From assembly GCF_025263265.1 (NCBI RefSeq), contig NZ_CP079869.1, positions 4,402,001 to 4,466,000 of the forward strand: DNA of 64,000 bases, written 5' to 3'. This DNA comes from Mycobacterium sp. SMC-4. GTDB lineage: Bacteria > Actinomycetota > Actinomycetes > Mycobacteriales > Mycobacteriaceae. This document shows positions 8,031-16,001 of the stretch, piece after piece. How positions within the stretch are numbered: the stretch's first letter is position 1; each line of letters opens with the position of its first letter. The notes under the pieces were generated by a model. The model searched no databases and was not told where the DNA came from. It saw only the letters and a list, made by a program, of their open reading frames with translations. Position numbers and translations under genes: made by a program.

Positions 8031-9348
8031 TGTGTGAAACCACGACATAGGTGACAGATGAGTCGCGTCATGGGTTACACCTGCAAGAGTCCTCGATGAG
8101 TCGCGTCATAGGTGACAGTCGTGGTCCATGTCCAAAGCGCGTGTGGTCGTCCTCGAAGTCACCAGCGGCCACCTGACAGTCACCGAAGCGGCAAACCAGT
8201 ACGGGCTGTCGCGCCAACACATCTACCGGCTGCTCGCCCGCTACCGCGACGGCGGCCTGGCGGCTGTCGACGCCCGCTCACGGCGCCCGACCAGCAACCC
8301 TCGCGCCGTGTCCGACGACGTCATCATCGCCATCGTCACGCTGCGCGAAGCGCTGACCGCCGACGGCCTCGACGCCGGACCCCTGACCCTGCAGTGGCAT
8401 CTGGGCCAACGTGGGCTGCCGGTGCCCTCAACCTCGACCATCCGGCGCATCCTGCACCACCACGGCCTCATCACCGCCCAGCCGCGCAAGCGTCCTAAAA
8501 GCTCCTACCGGCGCTTTGAAGCCTCCCAGCCCAATGAATGCTGGCAATCCGACTTCACCCACTGGGCCCTGGCCGACGGCACTGACACCGAGATCTTGTC
8601 CTGGCTCGACGACTGCTCTCGCTACCTGCTGACCTGCACCGCCTACCCCCGCGTCACCGGCGCAGACGTCGTGGCCAGCTTCACCGACACCGCCGCCACC
8701 CACGGACTGCCCGCCGCCACGCTGACCGACAACGGCGCGGTCTACACCTCACGATTCACCCACGGCCACAACGACTTCGAGCGCCTCCTCAACAGCCTCG
8801 GCGTCACCCAAAAGAACGGCCGCCCAGGCCACCCGCAAACCCAAGGAAAGATCGAACGCTTCCACCGAACCCTCAAGCTCTGGCTCAGCCAACACCAGCG
8901 CCCCTCGACACTGGCTGAGCTACAACAGCTGCTCGACACCTTCGCCATGATCTACAACACCGAGCGTCCCCACCGCGCCCACCGCCACAGCGCCACACCG
9001 CACACCGTCTACCACGCCCTGCCCAAAGCCCACCCCGCCGGCGTCACCGAGCACTTCCGTATCCGCCACGACACCGTGGACCAATTCGGCAAGCTCACCC
9101 TGCGCTACAGCAGCCGCCTACACCACCTCGGCATCGGCCGCCAACACGCCCACACCCCAGTCCTGATCCTCGTGACCACCCAAACCGTCACCGTCATCAG
9201 CAAAACCAGCCACCAACTCATCGCCAGCCACCACATCGACCCCGACCGCAACTACTGGCGCAACCAACAGAAAAACCCCGGCCGATGGCCGGGGCAATCT
9301 GTCACCGATGACGCGACTCAGGTGTAACCGATGACGCGACTCATCACA
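8031..9348 (+). mobile_element. IS481-family insertion sequence in the 3' end of tRNA-Ala
   Basis: A complete 1,318-bp element. The 15-bp direct repeat TGGTGGAGCTAAGGG lies immediately left (8016-8030) and right (9349-9363), which fits a target-site duplication. The outer bases are TGTG...CACA. The ends carry tandem copies of a ~24-27-bp unit with core GAGTCGCGTCAT: a degenerate copy at 8031-8057 and clear copies at 8057-8083 and 8095-8118 on the left; inverted copies at 9319-9345 and 9299-9320 on the right. One transposase gene fills the interior. The target is the tRNA-Ala acceptor/T-stem end, and the duplication restores it. Confidence 0.88.
8128..9327 (+). CDS. IS481-family transposase
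   Basis: DDE transposase of 399 residues that cuts and rejoins the element ends. An N-terminal HTH (VTEAANQYGLSRQHIYRLLA) is followed by an rve integrase core with the catalytic triad visible: D142 in QSDFTHW, D201 in LTDNGAVY and E243 in GKIERFHRT. The C-terminal region is typical of long IS481 enzymes. The frame is intact, so the element may be active. The gene ends inside the right terminal repeats, and its stop lies 21 bases from the element end. Confidence 0.95.
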   Translation: MSKARVVVLEVTSGHLTVTEAANQYGLSRQHIYRLLARYRDGGLAAVDARSRRPTSNPRAVSDDVIIAIVTLREALTADGLDAGPLTLQWHLGQRGLPVPSTSTIRRILHHHGLITAQPRKRPKSSYRRFEASQPNECWQSDFTHWALADGTDTEILSWLDDCSRYLLTCTAYPRVTGADVVASFTDTAATHGLPAATLTDNGAVYTSRFTHGHNDFERLLNSLGVTQKNGRPGHPQTQGKIERFHRTLKLWLSQHQRPSTLAELQQLLDTFAMIYNTERPHRAHRHSATPHTVYHALPKAHPAGVTEHFRIRHDTVDQFGKLTLRYSSRLHHLGIGRQHAHTPVLILVTTQTVTVISKTSHQLIASHHIDPDRNYWRNQQKNPGRWPGQSVTDDATQV

Positions 9349-9424
9349 TGGTGGAGCTAAGGGGAATCGAACCCCTGACCTACTCGATGCGAACGAGTCG
9401 CGCTACCAACTGCGCCATAGCCCC
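9349..9424 (-). tRNA. tRNA-Ala (anticodon CGC)
   Basis: Read on the minus strand, the gene folds as a full cloverleaf. The acceptor stem GGGGCTA pairs with TAGCTCC (one G:U), followed by discriminator A and an encoded CCA. The D-arm contains GCGCAGTTGGTAGCGC. The anticodon stem ACTCG/CGAGT encloses loop TTCGCAT, giving anticodon CGC, which reads GCG alanine codons. The T-arm contains GGGGTTCGATTCCCC. Length 76 nt. Its 3' end abuts the IS481 element at 9348 but is complete because of the target duplication. It lies downstream of glpR on the same strand. Confidence 0.97.
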
Positions 9425-9478
9425 TCCGAACCGGTACAGGTTATCAGCCTGTCCGCACCGGCAGAAATCGCGAGGTGA

Positions 9479-10486
9479 CTACTGACCGGCTGCCCGCGGC
9501 AGGTCGTAGTGGCGGGCGAATGCGACGTAGTCGAGGTGTTCGAACTCGGGGTCTTCGTCGTCGATCTCCAGGACCGCCGCACCCGGTCGGCGCAGCCGCG
9601 ACGGTACGACGTCGAACTCCCGATCACTGGTGTTCTCCACACCAAGCCGCGACCTGGCCATCCGCTGCGCCCGCCGGCGACGCACCTGCTCCTCGATGCG
9701 GGTCTGGCGGCGCAGGTAGGCCAGATACAGCGCGGCGACCACACCGACGGTGCCACACACCCACCACATCGACGACGACCACGTCATCGCCGCGACCGCG
9801 CTGGTCAGCAGCAACACCGCCATCACCGTCAGGGTGCGGGTGCGGAATCGGTACTTGCGCGCCGACACCGCTGCCGCAGTGTCGGATTCCCGCCGACGCC
9901 GGCGCGATGCTCCGATCGAATCCGCGATGCGCAGGTCGGCTTCCGAGGGCGCCTCCAGGCCGGACGAGTCGTCGACGTACTCGTAGCCTTCATCGTCGTC
10001 AGCGTCGTCTTCTGCGACAGCCTCGCCGTCACGCGCGTCATCGATGTCCTCGATCTCGTCGACGTCATCGATCTCGTCAAGTTCATCGATCTCGTCAACG
10101 TCAACGGTCTCGGCCGCCCCGCCTACCGCGAGTGCGCCCGAGTCCTCGACGACGTCGACGTCGAGATAGTCGGGCTCGTCGACGGCCGCCTTCGGCTCGG
10201 CAGCCACCATCACCACCGATCGACTCGGCTCGGCAGCGATGTCCTCGTCGTCGATCTCGTCGTCATCGGTGTCGGCAGGCTGCCAGTCCGGATCGCTGCG
10301 GTGACCTGCGGCCGGCCCTCGACGGCGCAACCGCGCGCTGCCGGCGCTGTTGAGCACTCGAGTGGCCAGCGCCACGTCACTGGTGCGGCGCACCGCGTCA
10401 CGTTTGCTGATCAACATCGGCACCAGCACGAACAGCCAGAGCACGACAAGTGAGATCCAGAGGAGAGACTGGGGGATGCTTGGCAT
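9479..10486 (-). CDS. glpR: divisome membrane protein GlpR/SepX
   Basis: Actinobacterial GlpR (Corynebacterium) / SepX (Streptomyces) family. It is a membrane receptor for the MoeA-like scaffold Glp that helps organise FtsZ rings and polar growth. The 335-residue protein starts with one membrane helix (SLLWISLVVLWLFVLVPMLI). A long acidic disordered region follows (about residues 70-190, including repeated D/E-I-D units). Two more helices then precede a basic C-terminal tail. The start at 10486 is supported by AAGGAGCAG upstream. Its partner glp lies two genes upstream with rimJ between them, the arrangement known in mycobacteria. The acidic stretch is low-complexity DNA and likely length-variable. 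Confidence 0.85.
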   Translation of the reverse strand: MPSIPQSLLWISLVVLWLFVLVPMLISKRDAVRRTSDVALATRVLNSAGSARLRRRGPAAGHRSDPDWQPADTDDDEIDDEDIAAEPSRSVVMVAAEPKAAVDEPDYLDVDVVEDSGALAVGGAAETVDVDEIDELDEIDDVDEIEDIDDARDGEAVAEDDADDDEGYEYVDDSSGLEAPSEADLRIADSIGASRRRRRESDTAAAVSARKYRFRTRTLTVMAVLLLTSAVAAMTWSSSMWWVCGTVGVVAALYLAYLRRQTRIEEQVRRRRAQRMARSRLGVENTSDREFDVVPSRLRRPGAAVLEIDDEDPEFEHLDYVAFARHYDLPRAAGQ

Positions 10487-10554
10487 GGCGCCTGCTCCTT
10501 TCCCCTTCAGGCTAGGTCTGTCGACCAGCGCATCCGTGGGCGGCGCGCCGAGAC

Positions 10555-10572
10555 AATTACACACCTGTAATT
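10555..10572. promoter_or_regulatory. palindrome upstream of glpR
   Basis: AATTACA-CACC-TGTAATT, a perfect 7-bp inverted repeat, lies in the 150-bp gap between rimJ and glpR, 69 bases before the glpR start. It is AT-rich in a GC-rich setting, which suggests an operator and a glpR promoter separate from the upstream operon. The binding protein is unknown. Confidence 0.4.
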
Positions 10573-10636
10573 CATCGTGAGCAAGCACCAAACGTCACTT
10601 GTGTCACATCTGCAACACCAGTTGCGGGCGACCCTG

Positions 10637-11290
10637 TCACGCCCACGAGGCACGGCCCGCGCGGACCAACCTCGAGCTCACCGAACCGTCGACTTCCTCG
10701 ACCGTCATCGCCACCAACAGGTGGTCCCGCCACGCGCCGTCGACGTGCAGGTAGCGCCGCAACAGCCCCTCTTCACGGAATCCCGCCCTGGCCAACACCG
10801 CACGGCTGGCGGCGTTTTCCGGGCGGACGGTCGCTTCCACCCGATGCATCATCACCGGACCGAAACAGTGGTCCAGTCCCAACGCCAATGCCGCGGTCGC
10901 CACCCCACCCCCAGTCGACCCGCTGGCCACCCAGTACCCGATCCACGCCGAACGCAGGGCCCCGTGCGTCACATTGCCGATGGTGAGCTGCCCGACGAAC
11001 TGGCCGTCCACGTCGATGATGTAGGGCAGCATCCGCCCCTTACGGGCCTCGGCGCGCAGCCCCGAACACACCGAGGGCCATGCCGCCACCGAGTGGCGGA
11101 CCTCCCAGGCCATCTCCGTCGACGGTTCCCACGGTTCCAGGTGCTGCCGATCGGCCAGCCTGATCCGGCTCCACTGCGCTGCGTCACGCAGTCGCACCGG
11201 ACGCAGCCGCACCACCCCGCCGCGCACCCGCAGCGGACCCACGGCCATCGGCCACCCGGGATGCTGGGAACGCGGGCTCAACAGGTTCAC
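10637..11290 (-). CDS. rimJ: RimJ/RimL-type GNAT N-acetyltransferase
   Basis: A 217-residue GNAT acetyltransferase of the RimJ/RimL group that would transfer acetyl from acetyl-CoA to a protein N-terminus or amino group. The substrate-side motif VRLRPVRLRDAAQWSRIR is near the N-terminus. The acetyl-CoA-binding region is IGYWVASGSTGGGVATAALA (about 120-139), followed by the typical MHRVEATVRPENAASRAVL. The gene starts 6 bases after the glp stop and is clearly in that operon. Whether it acetylates a division protein is unknown. Confidence 0.9.
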   Translation of the reverse strand: MNLLSPRSQHPGWPMAVGPLRVRGGVVRLRPVRLRDAAQWSRIRLADRQHLEPWEPSTEMAWEVRHSVAAWPSVCSGLRAEARKGRMLPYIIDVDGQFVGQLTIGNVTHGALRSAWIGYWVASGSTGGGVATAALALGLDHCFGPVMMHRVEATVRPENAASRAVLARAGFREEGLLRRYLHVDGAWRDHLLVAMTVEEVDGSVSSRLVRAGRASWA

Positions 11291-11296
11291 CGCTGT

Positions 11297-12565
11297 TTAG
11301 CCGCGTTGGGCCAGGAACGCGACGTCGACGAGCTCACCGGTGCGAACCTGCTCGGCCTCACTGGGCACGATCACCAGACAGTTCGCCTCGGCCAGCGTCG
11401 CCAACAAGTGGGAGGCGCCCGGCGCGGCGCCGAGCGCCTGCACCAGGTACTCGCCGGTGTCCTGGTCACGCATCAGCTGCCCGCGCAGGTACCCCTTACG
11501 GCCCTGCACCGACGCGATCGGCGACAACGCCCGAGCCCGGACGATGCGCCGCATCGGCTGCCGCTTACCCAGCGAGAGCCTGATCAACGGACGGACCATC
11601 ACCTCGAACACCACCAGCGCGCTGACCGGATTGGCCGGAAGCAGGAACACCGGAACCCGGTCATCCCCCAGCTGGCCAAACCCCTGCACCGAGCCCGGGT
11701 GCATCGCGATACGGGCGACCTCCATCTCACCGAGGTCGGCGAGCACCCCCCGCACGCCTTCGGCGGCCGCTCCCCCGACCGCCCCGGCGATGACGACCAC
11801 CTCAGCACGGTTTAGCTGTCCTTCGACCACCTCGCGCAGCAGCTTCGGATCGGTGGGCACAATGCCGACGCGGTTCACCTCGGCGCCGGCATCGCGGCCC
11901 GCGGCGGCCAGCGCGTAGGAGTTGACGTCGTAGACCTGGCCGTTGCCGGGAGTCCGCGAGATGTCGACGAGTTCGCCGCCTACCGACATCACCGACAGCC
12001 GAGGCCGGGGATGGACCAGCACGCGCTCGCGACCGACCGCGGCCAACAATCCGACTTGTGCGGCCCCGATGATGGTGCCGGCGCGCACCGCCACGTCGCC
12101 GGGTTGCACATCGTCGCCGGTGCGACGCACGTAGGCCCCGGACCGGACGCCGCGCAGCACGCGCACCCGGGACTGACCACCGTCGGTCCAGCGCAGCGGA
12201 AGGACGGCGTCGGCGAGCGTCGGCATCGGCGCCCCGGTCTGCACCCGGGCGGCCTGGCGAGGCTGTAACCGACTCGGTGTGCGCGCACCCGCCTCGATCA
12301 GACCCATCACCGGCAGGCTGATCTCCCGGTCCCCGGTCTCAGCATCGTCCTCATGGTCCTCGTCGTCCTCACCGCCGCCGAGGACGTCGACGCTGCGCAC
12401 CGCGTAACCGTCGATGGCCGCCTGGTCGAACCCCGGCAGCGGACGCTCGGTCACCACTTCTTCGGCGCACATCAAACCCTGGGCTTCGGCGATCGCGACC
12501 CGAACCGGTCGCGGTGCGACCGCAGCCGCCACTACCCGCGCCTGTTGCTCCTCCACCGAACGCAC
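11297..12565 (-). CDS. glp: gephyrin/MoeA-like protein Glp
   Basis: A 422-residue MoeA-fold protein. MoeA inserts molybdenum into molybdopterin, but the actinobacterial copy linked to galU and glpR (MoeA1/Glp in mycobacteria) is known as a cell-division scaffold binding FtsZ and GlpR. The sequence shows the MoeA N-terminal segment (GFDQAAIDGYAVRS, TGAPMPTLADAVLP) and the MPT-binding-like core (VYDVNSYALAAAGRDAGAEV, then LLPANPVSALVVFEV). A 15-residue acidic insertion (GGGEDDEDHEDDAETGD region) interrupts the usual N-terminal domain. Genomic context favours the division role; retained molybdopterin activity cannot be excluded. Confidence 0.87.
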   Translation of the reverse strand: MRSVEEQQARVVAAAVAPRPVRVAIAEAQGLMCAEEVVTERPLPGFDQAAIDGYAVRSVDVLGGGEDDEDHEDDAETGDREISLPVMGLIEAGARTPSRLQPRQAARVQTGAPMPTLADAVLPLRWTDGGQSRVRVLRGVRSGAYVRRTGDDVQPGDVAVRAGTIIGAAQVGLLAAVGRERVLVHPRPRLSVMSVGGELVDISRTPGNGQVYDVNSYALAAAGRDAGAEVNRVGIVPTDPKLLREVVEGQLNRAEVVVIAGAVGGAAAEGVRGVLADLGEMEVARIAMHPGSVQGFGQLGDDRVPVFLLPANPVSALVVFEVMVRPLIRLSLGKRQPMRRIVRARALSPIASVQGRKGYLRGQLMRDQDTGEYLVQALGAAPGASHLLATLAEANCLVIVPSEAEQVRTGELVDVAFLAQRG

Positions 12566-12637
12566 GACATGCCTTTCTCCCGTCAGACCGGCCGGCGACC
12601 ACCGGCTCCGATGCGAATGCGCTCGACGCTGCAGCCG

Positions 12638-13561
12638 CTAGTGCTCGGTCGTCTCGGGAGCGAGCCCTAACCGCTCGACCAACCATTGACGTAGCTCGGG
12701 GCCGTAGTCGTCCCGCTCCAACGCAAAGTCAACCGCAGCCTTCAGGTAGCCCCCGGGATTTCCCAGATCGTGTCGAGACCCCCGATGGACCACCACATGC
12801 ACCGGATGGCCCTCGTCGATCAACAATGCGATCGCGTCGGTGAGCTGAATTTCGCCGCCCGCCCCGCGCGGGATGCGCCGCAGCGCGTCGAAGATCGCCC
12901 GGTCGAGCAGGTAGCGACCGGCTGCGGCATACGGCGACGGCGCGTCCTCGGCCTTGGGCTTTTCCACCATGCCCTTGACCTTCAGCACATTCGGGTTCAC
13001 GGCGTCGGGAACCGTCTCGACATCGAACACGCCGTAGGCGCTGATCTTGTCCGGCTCGACCTCGATCGCGCACAACACCGAACCGCCGCGCTTGGCGCGC
13101 ACCTTGGCCATCGTTTCCAGCACACCGGTGGGCAGCACCAGATCGTCGGGTAACAGCACGGCAATGGCGTCCTCGTCGGGAGCCAGGCTGGCTTCCACAC
13201 AGCCGACGGCGTGTCCCAGCCCCAGCGGCTCGGCCTGCACCACCGATTCCACCTTGATCAGTGCTGCAGCCCGACGCACCTTCTCCAGCATCGACTTCTT
13301 GCCGCGGGCCTCGAGAGTGCCCTCCAACACCAGGTCCTCGACGAAGTGCGCGACGACGCCGTCCTTGCCTTCGGAGGTGATGATGATCAGACGCTCGGCC
13401 CCGGCCTCGGCGGCCTCGGCGGCCACCAGCTCGATACCGGGGGTGTCGACAACGGGCAACAACTCTTTGGGGACGGTCTTGGTGGCGGGCAGAAACCGCG
13501 TTCCCAGACCCGCCGCGGGCACGACAGCGGTGTGCGGAATAGGGACGTCAGACCGACTCAT
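12638..13561 (-). CDS. galU: UTP-glucose-1-phosphate uridylyltransferase GalU
   Basis: Makes UDP-glucose from UTP and glucose-1-phosphate, a precursor for trehalose, glucans and cell-envelope sugars. The 307-residue protein carries the nucleotidyltransferase signature AAGLGTRFLPATKTVPKELL (residues 15-34), the acidic metal site in VLLPDDLVLP, and the GalU-type segment VEKPKAEDAPSPYAAAGRYL. Length is normal. It heads the galU-glp-rimJ-glpR group on the minus strand, 72 bases before glp. It is divergent from the 5-formyl-THF cyclo-ligase gene across 65 bp. Confidence 0.97.
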   Translation of the reverse strand: MSRSDVPIPHTAVVPAAGLGTRFLPATKTVPKELLPVVDTPGIELVAAEAAEAGAERLIIITSEGKDGVVAHFVEDLVLEGTLEARGKKSMLEKVRRAAALIKVESVVQAEPLGLGHAVGCVEASLAPDEDAIAVLLPDDLVLPTGVLETMAKVRAKRGGSVLCAIEVEPDKISAYGVFDVETVPDAVNPNVLKVKGMVEKPKAEDAPSPYAAAGRYLLDRAIFDALRRIPRGAGGEIQLTDAIALLIDEGHPVHVVVHRGSRHDLGNPGGYLKAAVDFALERDDYGPELRQWLVERLGLAPETTEH

Positions 13562-13626
13562 CGTTCACACATTAACCTCTCTCAAGCAGTTGTTCTCCGC
13601 CTACCCGCCGTTCGGAGGCTTACCCG

Positions 13627-14217
13627 GTGCCACGCACGAAAACACAGGTGCGCGGCACAATTCTGGCTGCGCGGAGGTCCTTGACCGAGCAACAACGCCG
13701 GCTCGAGAGCAGCGCGCTGGGCCGCCATCTGGAGAACCTGACCGACGCTCCGTCGACGGTGTGCGCCTACGTGCCGGTGGGCACCGAACCCGGTTCGCTG
13801 GCCGCGCTGGACACCTTGACCGACCGCGGCGTGGTCATCCTGCTTCCGGTCGCCCGTGCTGACGCCGACGGCACGCCGCTGCCACTGCGCTGGGGGCGCT
13901 ACCGTCCCGGCGCTCTGGTGGAGGCTCCATTCGGCCTGCGTGAGCCCGCTGCCCCGTGGTTGCCCGCCGAACACGTCGCAACCGCGTCCACGGTGCTGGT
14001 GCCGGCCCTCGCGGTGGACCGACGGGGAACCCGCCTGGGACGAGGTGCGGGCTTCTACGACCGGACGCTCCGGCTCGCCGACCCGCAGGCCCGACTGATC
14101 GCCGTGGTCCGCGACGACGAGGTGGTCGCGCAGCTGCCCGCAGAGCCGCACGACGTCGCGATGACGCACGCGCTGACGCCCGGCAGCGGTGTGATCGAGC
14201 TCGCCCACCGGGAATGA
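13627..14217 (+). CDS. 5-formyltetrahydrofolate cyclo-ligase
   Basis: Converts 5-formyl-THF to 5,10-methenyl-THF with ATP, returning stored folate to one-carbon metabolism. The 196-residue protein has the family features: the N-terminal KTQVRGTILAARRSLTEQQR helix, the VPALAVDRRGTRLGRGAGFYDRTL signature (split about residues 118-141) and the C-terminal EPHDVAMTHALTPGSGVIE. GTG start at 13627. It is followed after 72 bases by CIRCE-controlled ruc, so the two can be regulated separately. Confidence 0.95.
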   Translation: MPRTKTQVRGTILAARRSLTEQQRRLESSALGRHLENLTDAPSTVCAYVPVGTEPGSLAALDTLTDRGVVILLPVARADADGTPLPLRWGRYRPGALVEAPFGLREPAAPWLPAEHVATASTVLVPALAVDRRGTRLGRGAGFYDRTLRLADPQARLIAVVRDDEVVAQLPAEPHDVAMTHALTPGSGVIELAHRE

Positions 14218-14236
14218 CTGCGCGCGGCTGGCGGTT

Positions 14237-14263
14237 CTAGCACTTGAGCCGGTAGAGTGCTAA
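14237..14263. promoter_or_regulatory. CIRCE element (HrcA operator) upstream of ruc
   Basis: The 9-9-9 layout of CIRCE is present: left arm CTAGCACTT (two departures from TTAGCACTC), nine spacer bases, and right arm GAGTGCTAA, which is a perfect match. It ends 26 bases before the ruc start and covers the expected promoter. HrcA repression and heat induction are the established role of CIRCE; Rv0991c belongs to the M. tuberculosis HrcA regulon. Confidence 0.88.
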
Positions 14264-14289
14264 TCACTTTGACCACCTCGGAGGTTTCT

Positions 14290-14634
14290 GTGCCCACCTA
14301 TTCGTATGCATGCACCGAATGCAGCAACAAGTTCGACGTGGTGCAGGCGTTCACTGACGACTCGTTGACCGCGTGCCCGCAGTGCAACGGCCGGCTGCGC
14401 AAGGTGTTCGGCAAGGTCGGCGTGGTGTTCAAGGGCAGCGGGTTCTACCGCACCGACAGTCGCGAGTCGGCCAAGAGTTCGAGCGGCTCCAACGGCAGTT
14501 CGGTCGCCGCGTCGGCTTCCTCGTCCGACTCGTCCGCGACCTCGTCCGACTCCTCGGCGTCAGCGTCATCATCGTCGTCGTCGAGTTCGTCGAGTTCGTC
14601 GAGTGCCCCCGCGACCGCCGCCGCGTCCAGCTGA
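14290..14634 (+). CDS. ruc: redox-regulated chaperone Ruc (FmdB-type zinc ribbon)
   Basis: Homologue of M. tuberculosis Rv0991c/Ruc, a chaperone that is activated by oxidation and cooperates with DnaK. The 114-residue protein starts with an FmdB zinc ribbon: two CxxC pairs (CTEC and CPQC) separated by ~20 residues, with KVGVVFKGSGFYRTDSR following. Residues ~60-114 are a disordered, almost all-serine tail encoded by TCG/TCC/TCA runs. GTG 14290 follows GGAGG; the track-style earlier ATG would run into CIRCE. Regulation by HrcA is predicted from the upstream element. Confidence 0.9.
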   Translation: MPTYSYACTECSNKFDVVQAFTDDSLTACPQCNGRLRKVFGKVGVVFKGSGFYRTDSRESAKSSSGSNGSSVAASASSSDSSATSSDSSASASSSSSSSSSSSSSAPATAAASS

Positions 14635-14695
14635 GTTATCCACAGGCCGCTGATCATCTTCTGACCAGCCGCTCGCGCGGCAATACCGTGTCCGC

Positions 14696-15352
14696 ATGGG
14701 GGATTCGCTGAGTCCGTCGGCCATCAGCCGTCTGGCCATCGCACTTCGGCCGGACTGGTCGCGGACCGTGGCGGCCCGACGGGCGCTGGCCGCGGTACTG
14801 GTCGTATTGGCCGCAGTCGCGGCATGGCGTGACGATCCCCATGCCGATCGCGCCGACGTGGTGATCGCCGTGCACGATCTGGGCCCGGGCGTGCAACTGA
14901 GCGCGGCCGACGTTCGACGCGAAAGTCGCAGGGCCCGTGACCTTCCCGAAGGTGCACTGATCCGGGTCGACGAGGTCGTCGGCGCCACGCTGGCCGGCCC
15001 AATGCGTCAGGGAGAGATCGTGACCGATGTCCGGGTGCTGGGGCCGCGGCTGGCCGAAGCCACTCTCGGTCCGGACACTCGCATCGTGCCGTTGCCGCTG
15101 GCCGATGCGGCCGTGGTCGAGTTGGTCCGCGTCGGTGACGTCGTGGATATCGTGGCCGCACCGCCGTCCGCCGACGTCGGAACCCAGGCGCGGCTGATCG
15201 CCACCGACGCGGTGGTCGTGCTGGTATCTCCTGAGGGCAGCGGGCCCACCTCGCGCAGTAATCGAGTCGTCCTCGTCGCTCTGCCCGCCGCCGCGGCCCG
15301 GACGGTCGCGGGAGCTGCTCTGGTTCAGGCCGTCACGGTGACGTTGCATTGA
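14696..15352 (+). CDS. SAF-domain (CpaB/FlgA-like) membrane-anchored protein
   Basis: A 218-residue protein with one N-terminal membrane helix (RALAAVLVVLAAVAAWR) and an external SAF domain (VVIAVHDLGPGVQLSAADVR, then GPMRQGEIVTDVRVLG). A second region at ~120-165 resembles the RcpC/CpaB extension (VELVRVGDVVDIVAAPP). CpaB proteins support Flp pilus assembly, but no other pilus genes are present, so the role is unassigned. It follows ruc by 61 bases and ends at a strong bidirectional terminator. Confidence 0.82.
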   Translation: MGDSLSPSAISRLAIALRPDWSRTVAARRALAAVLVVLAAVAAWRDDPHADRADVVIAVHDLGPGVQLSAADVRRESRRARDLPEGALIRVDEVVGATLAGPMRQGEIVTDVRVLGPRLAEATLGPDTRIVPLPLADAAVVELVRVGDVVDIVAAPPSADVGTQARLIATDAVVVLVSPEGSGPTSRSNRVVLVALPAAAARTVAGAALVQAVTVTLH

Positions 15353-15358
15353 CACGAA

Positions 15359-15385
15359 AAACCCCGGTGCCAGGCACCGGGGTTT
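15359..15385. terminator. bidirectional intrinsic terminator
   Basis: A perfect 13-bp stem (AAACCCCGGTGCC / GGCACCGGGGTTT) around a single base, with A-rich sequence to its left and T-rich sequence to its right. It lies between convergent genes ending at 15352 and 15401 and would serve both. Confidence 0.93.
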
Positions 15386-15400
15386 CTTCGTTTATGTCTG

Positions 15401-15820
15401 TCAGAAGCCGCTGGCAGTGACCGGCGAGCATTGCGGACCCGTTCCCACGTTGCGTGGGTCGAAGGCGCCACCCCAAGCGTTGGAACGCGAGGTGCCTTGC
15501 GCCTGCCAGCCTTGCGAACCCACCCACGAGGGGCCGGCTTCGGTCGCGGTCTGCTTGGGCGTGCTGACGTCGGCGACCCGCACGTCGGAGGTGCCTGAGG
15601 TACCCGTGGACGTGACGCACCGGTCGCCACCCGCGATGCTGGCAGCCTGCCCCGACCGGACCACGCCATCGGGGGCGAACTGCTGATGCGCCGGGTCGTT
15701 CGGATCGGCACCGGCGGTCCCCGCGCCGAAGGTCAGAGCGGCTGCGGCGAGGGCGACTGCGCCCACTCCGAAAACACCGTATCTCGCCTTGCGAGTGACG
15801 GTGCGGGCATCTACGGCCAT
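15401..15820 (-). CDS. secreted protein of unknown function
   Basis: A 139-residue precursor with a clear Sec signal peptide: basic n-region, hydrophobic core VFGVGAVALAAAALTFGAG, and cleavage near AGA-DPND. The mature ~100 residues are polar, rich in Ser, Thr and Gly, with two cysteines that could form one disulfide and repeated Trp (SWVGSQGWQAQG). I do not recognise a domain. ATG 15820 is preferred because AAAGAAG lies upstream and the signal peptide then has normal length. Confidence 0.72.
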   Translation of the reverse strand: MAVDARTVTRKARYGVFGVGAVALAAAALTFGAGTAGADPNDPAHQQFAPDGVVRSGQAASIAGGDRCVTSTGTSGTSDVRVADVSTPKQTATEAGPSWVGSQGWQAQGTSRSNAWGGAFDPRNVGTGPQCSPVTASGF

Positions 15821-16001
15821 GCGGCTGCTTCTTTCTGTGACGGTTGTAGTCCAGCGAACTGGAAGTGGGGGTGAAGCTGATAGCAGATTATCAGCACGAC
15901 CCCTACCACGCACGGCATAGCAACCACGAGATAGCTAACACTGAGCTGTCCGGCAAGCGAAGGGCGGCGAGCAAGCCGGTGGACTCAGTTCAGCGCATCT
16001 G

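Noticed and set aside
8031..8118. Repeated units near 8.05 kb as a CRISPR array
   Set aside because: Only two to three imperfect copies without regular spacers, mirrored at the other end of an IS; they are transposase end sites.
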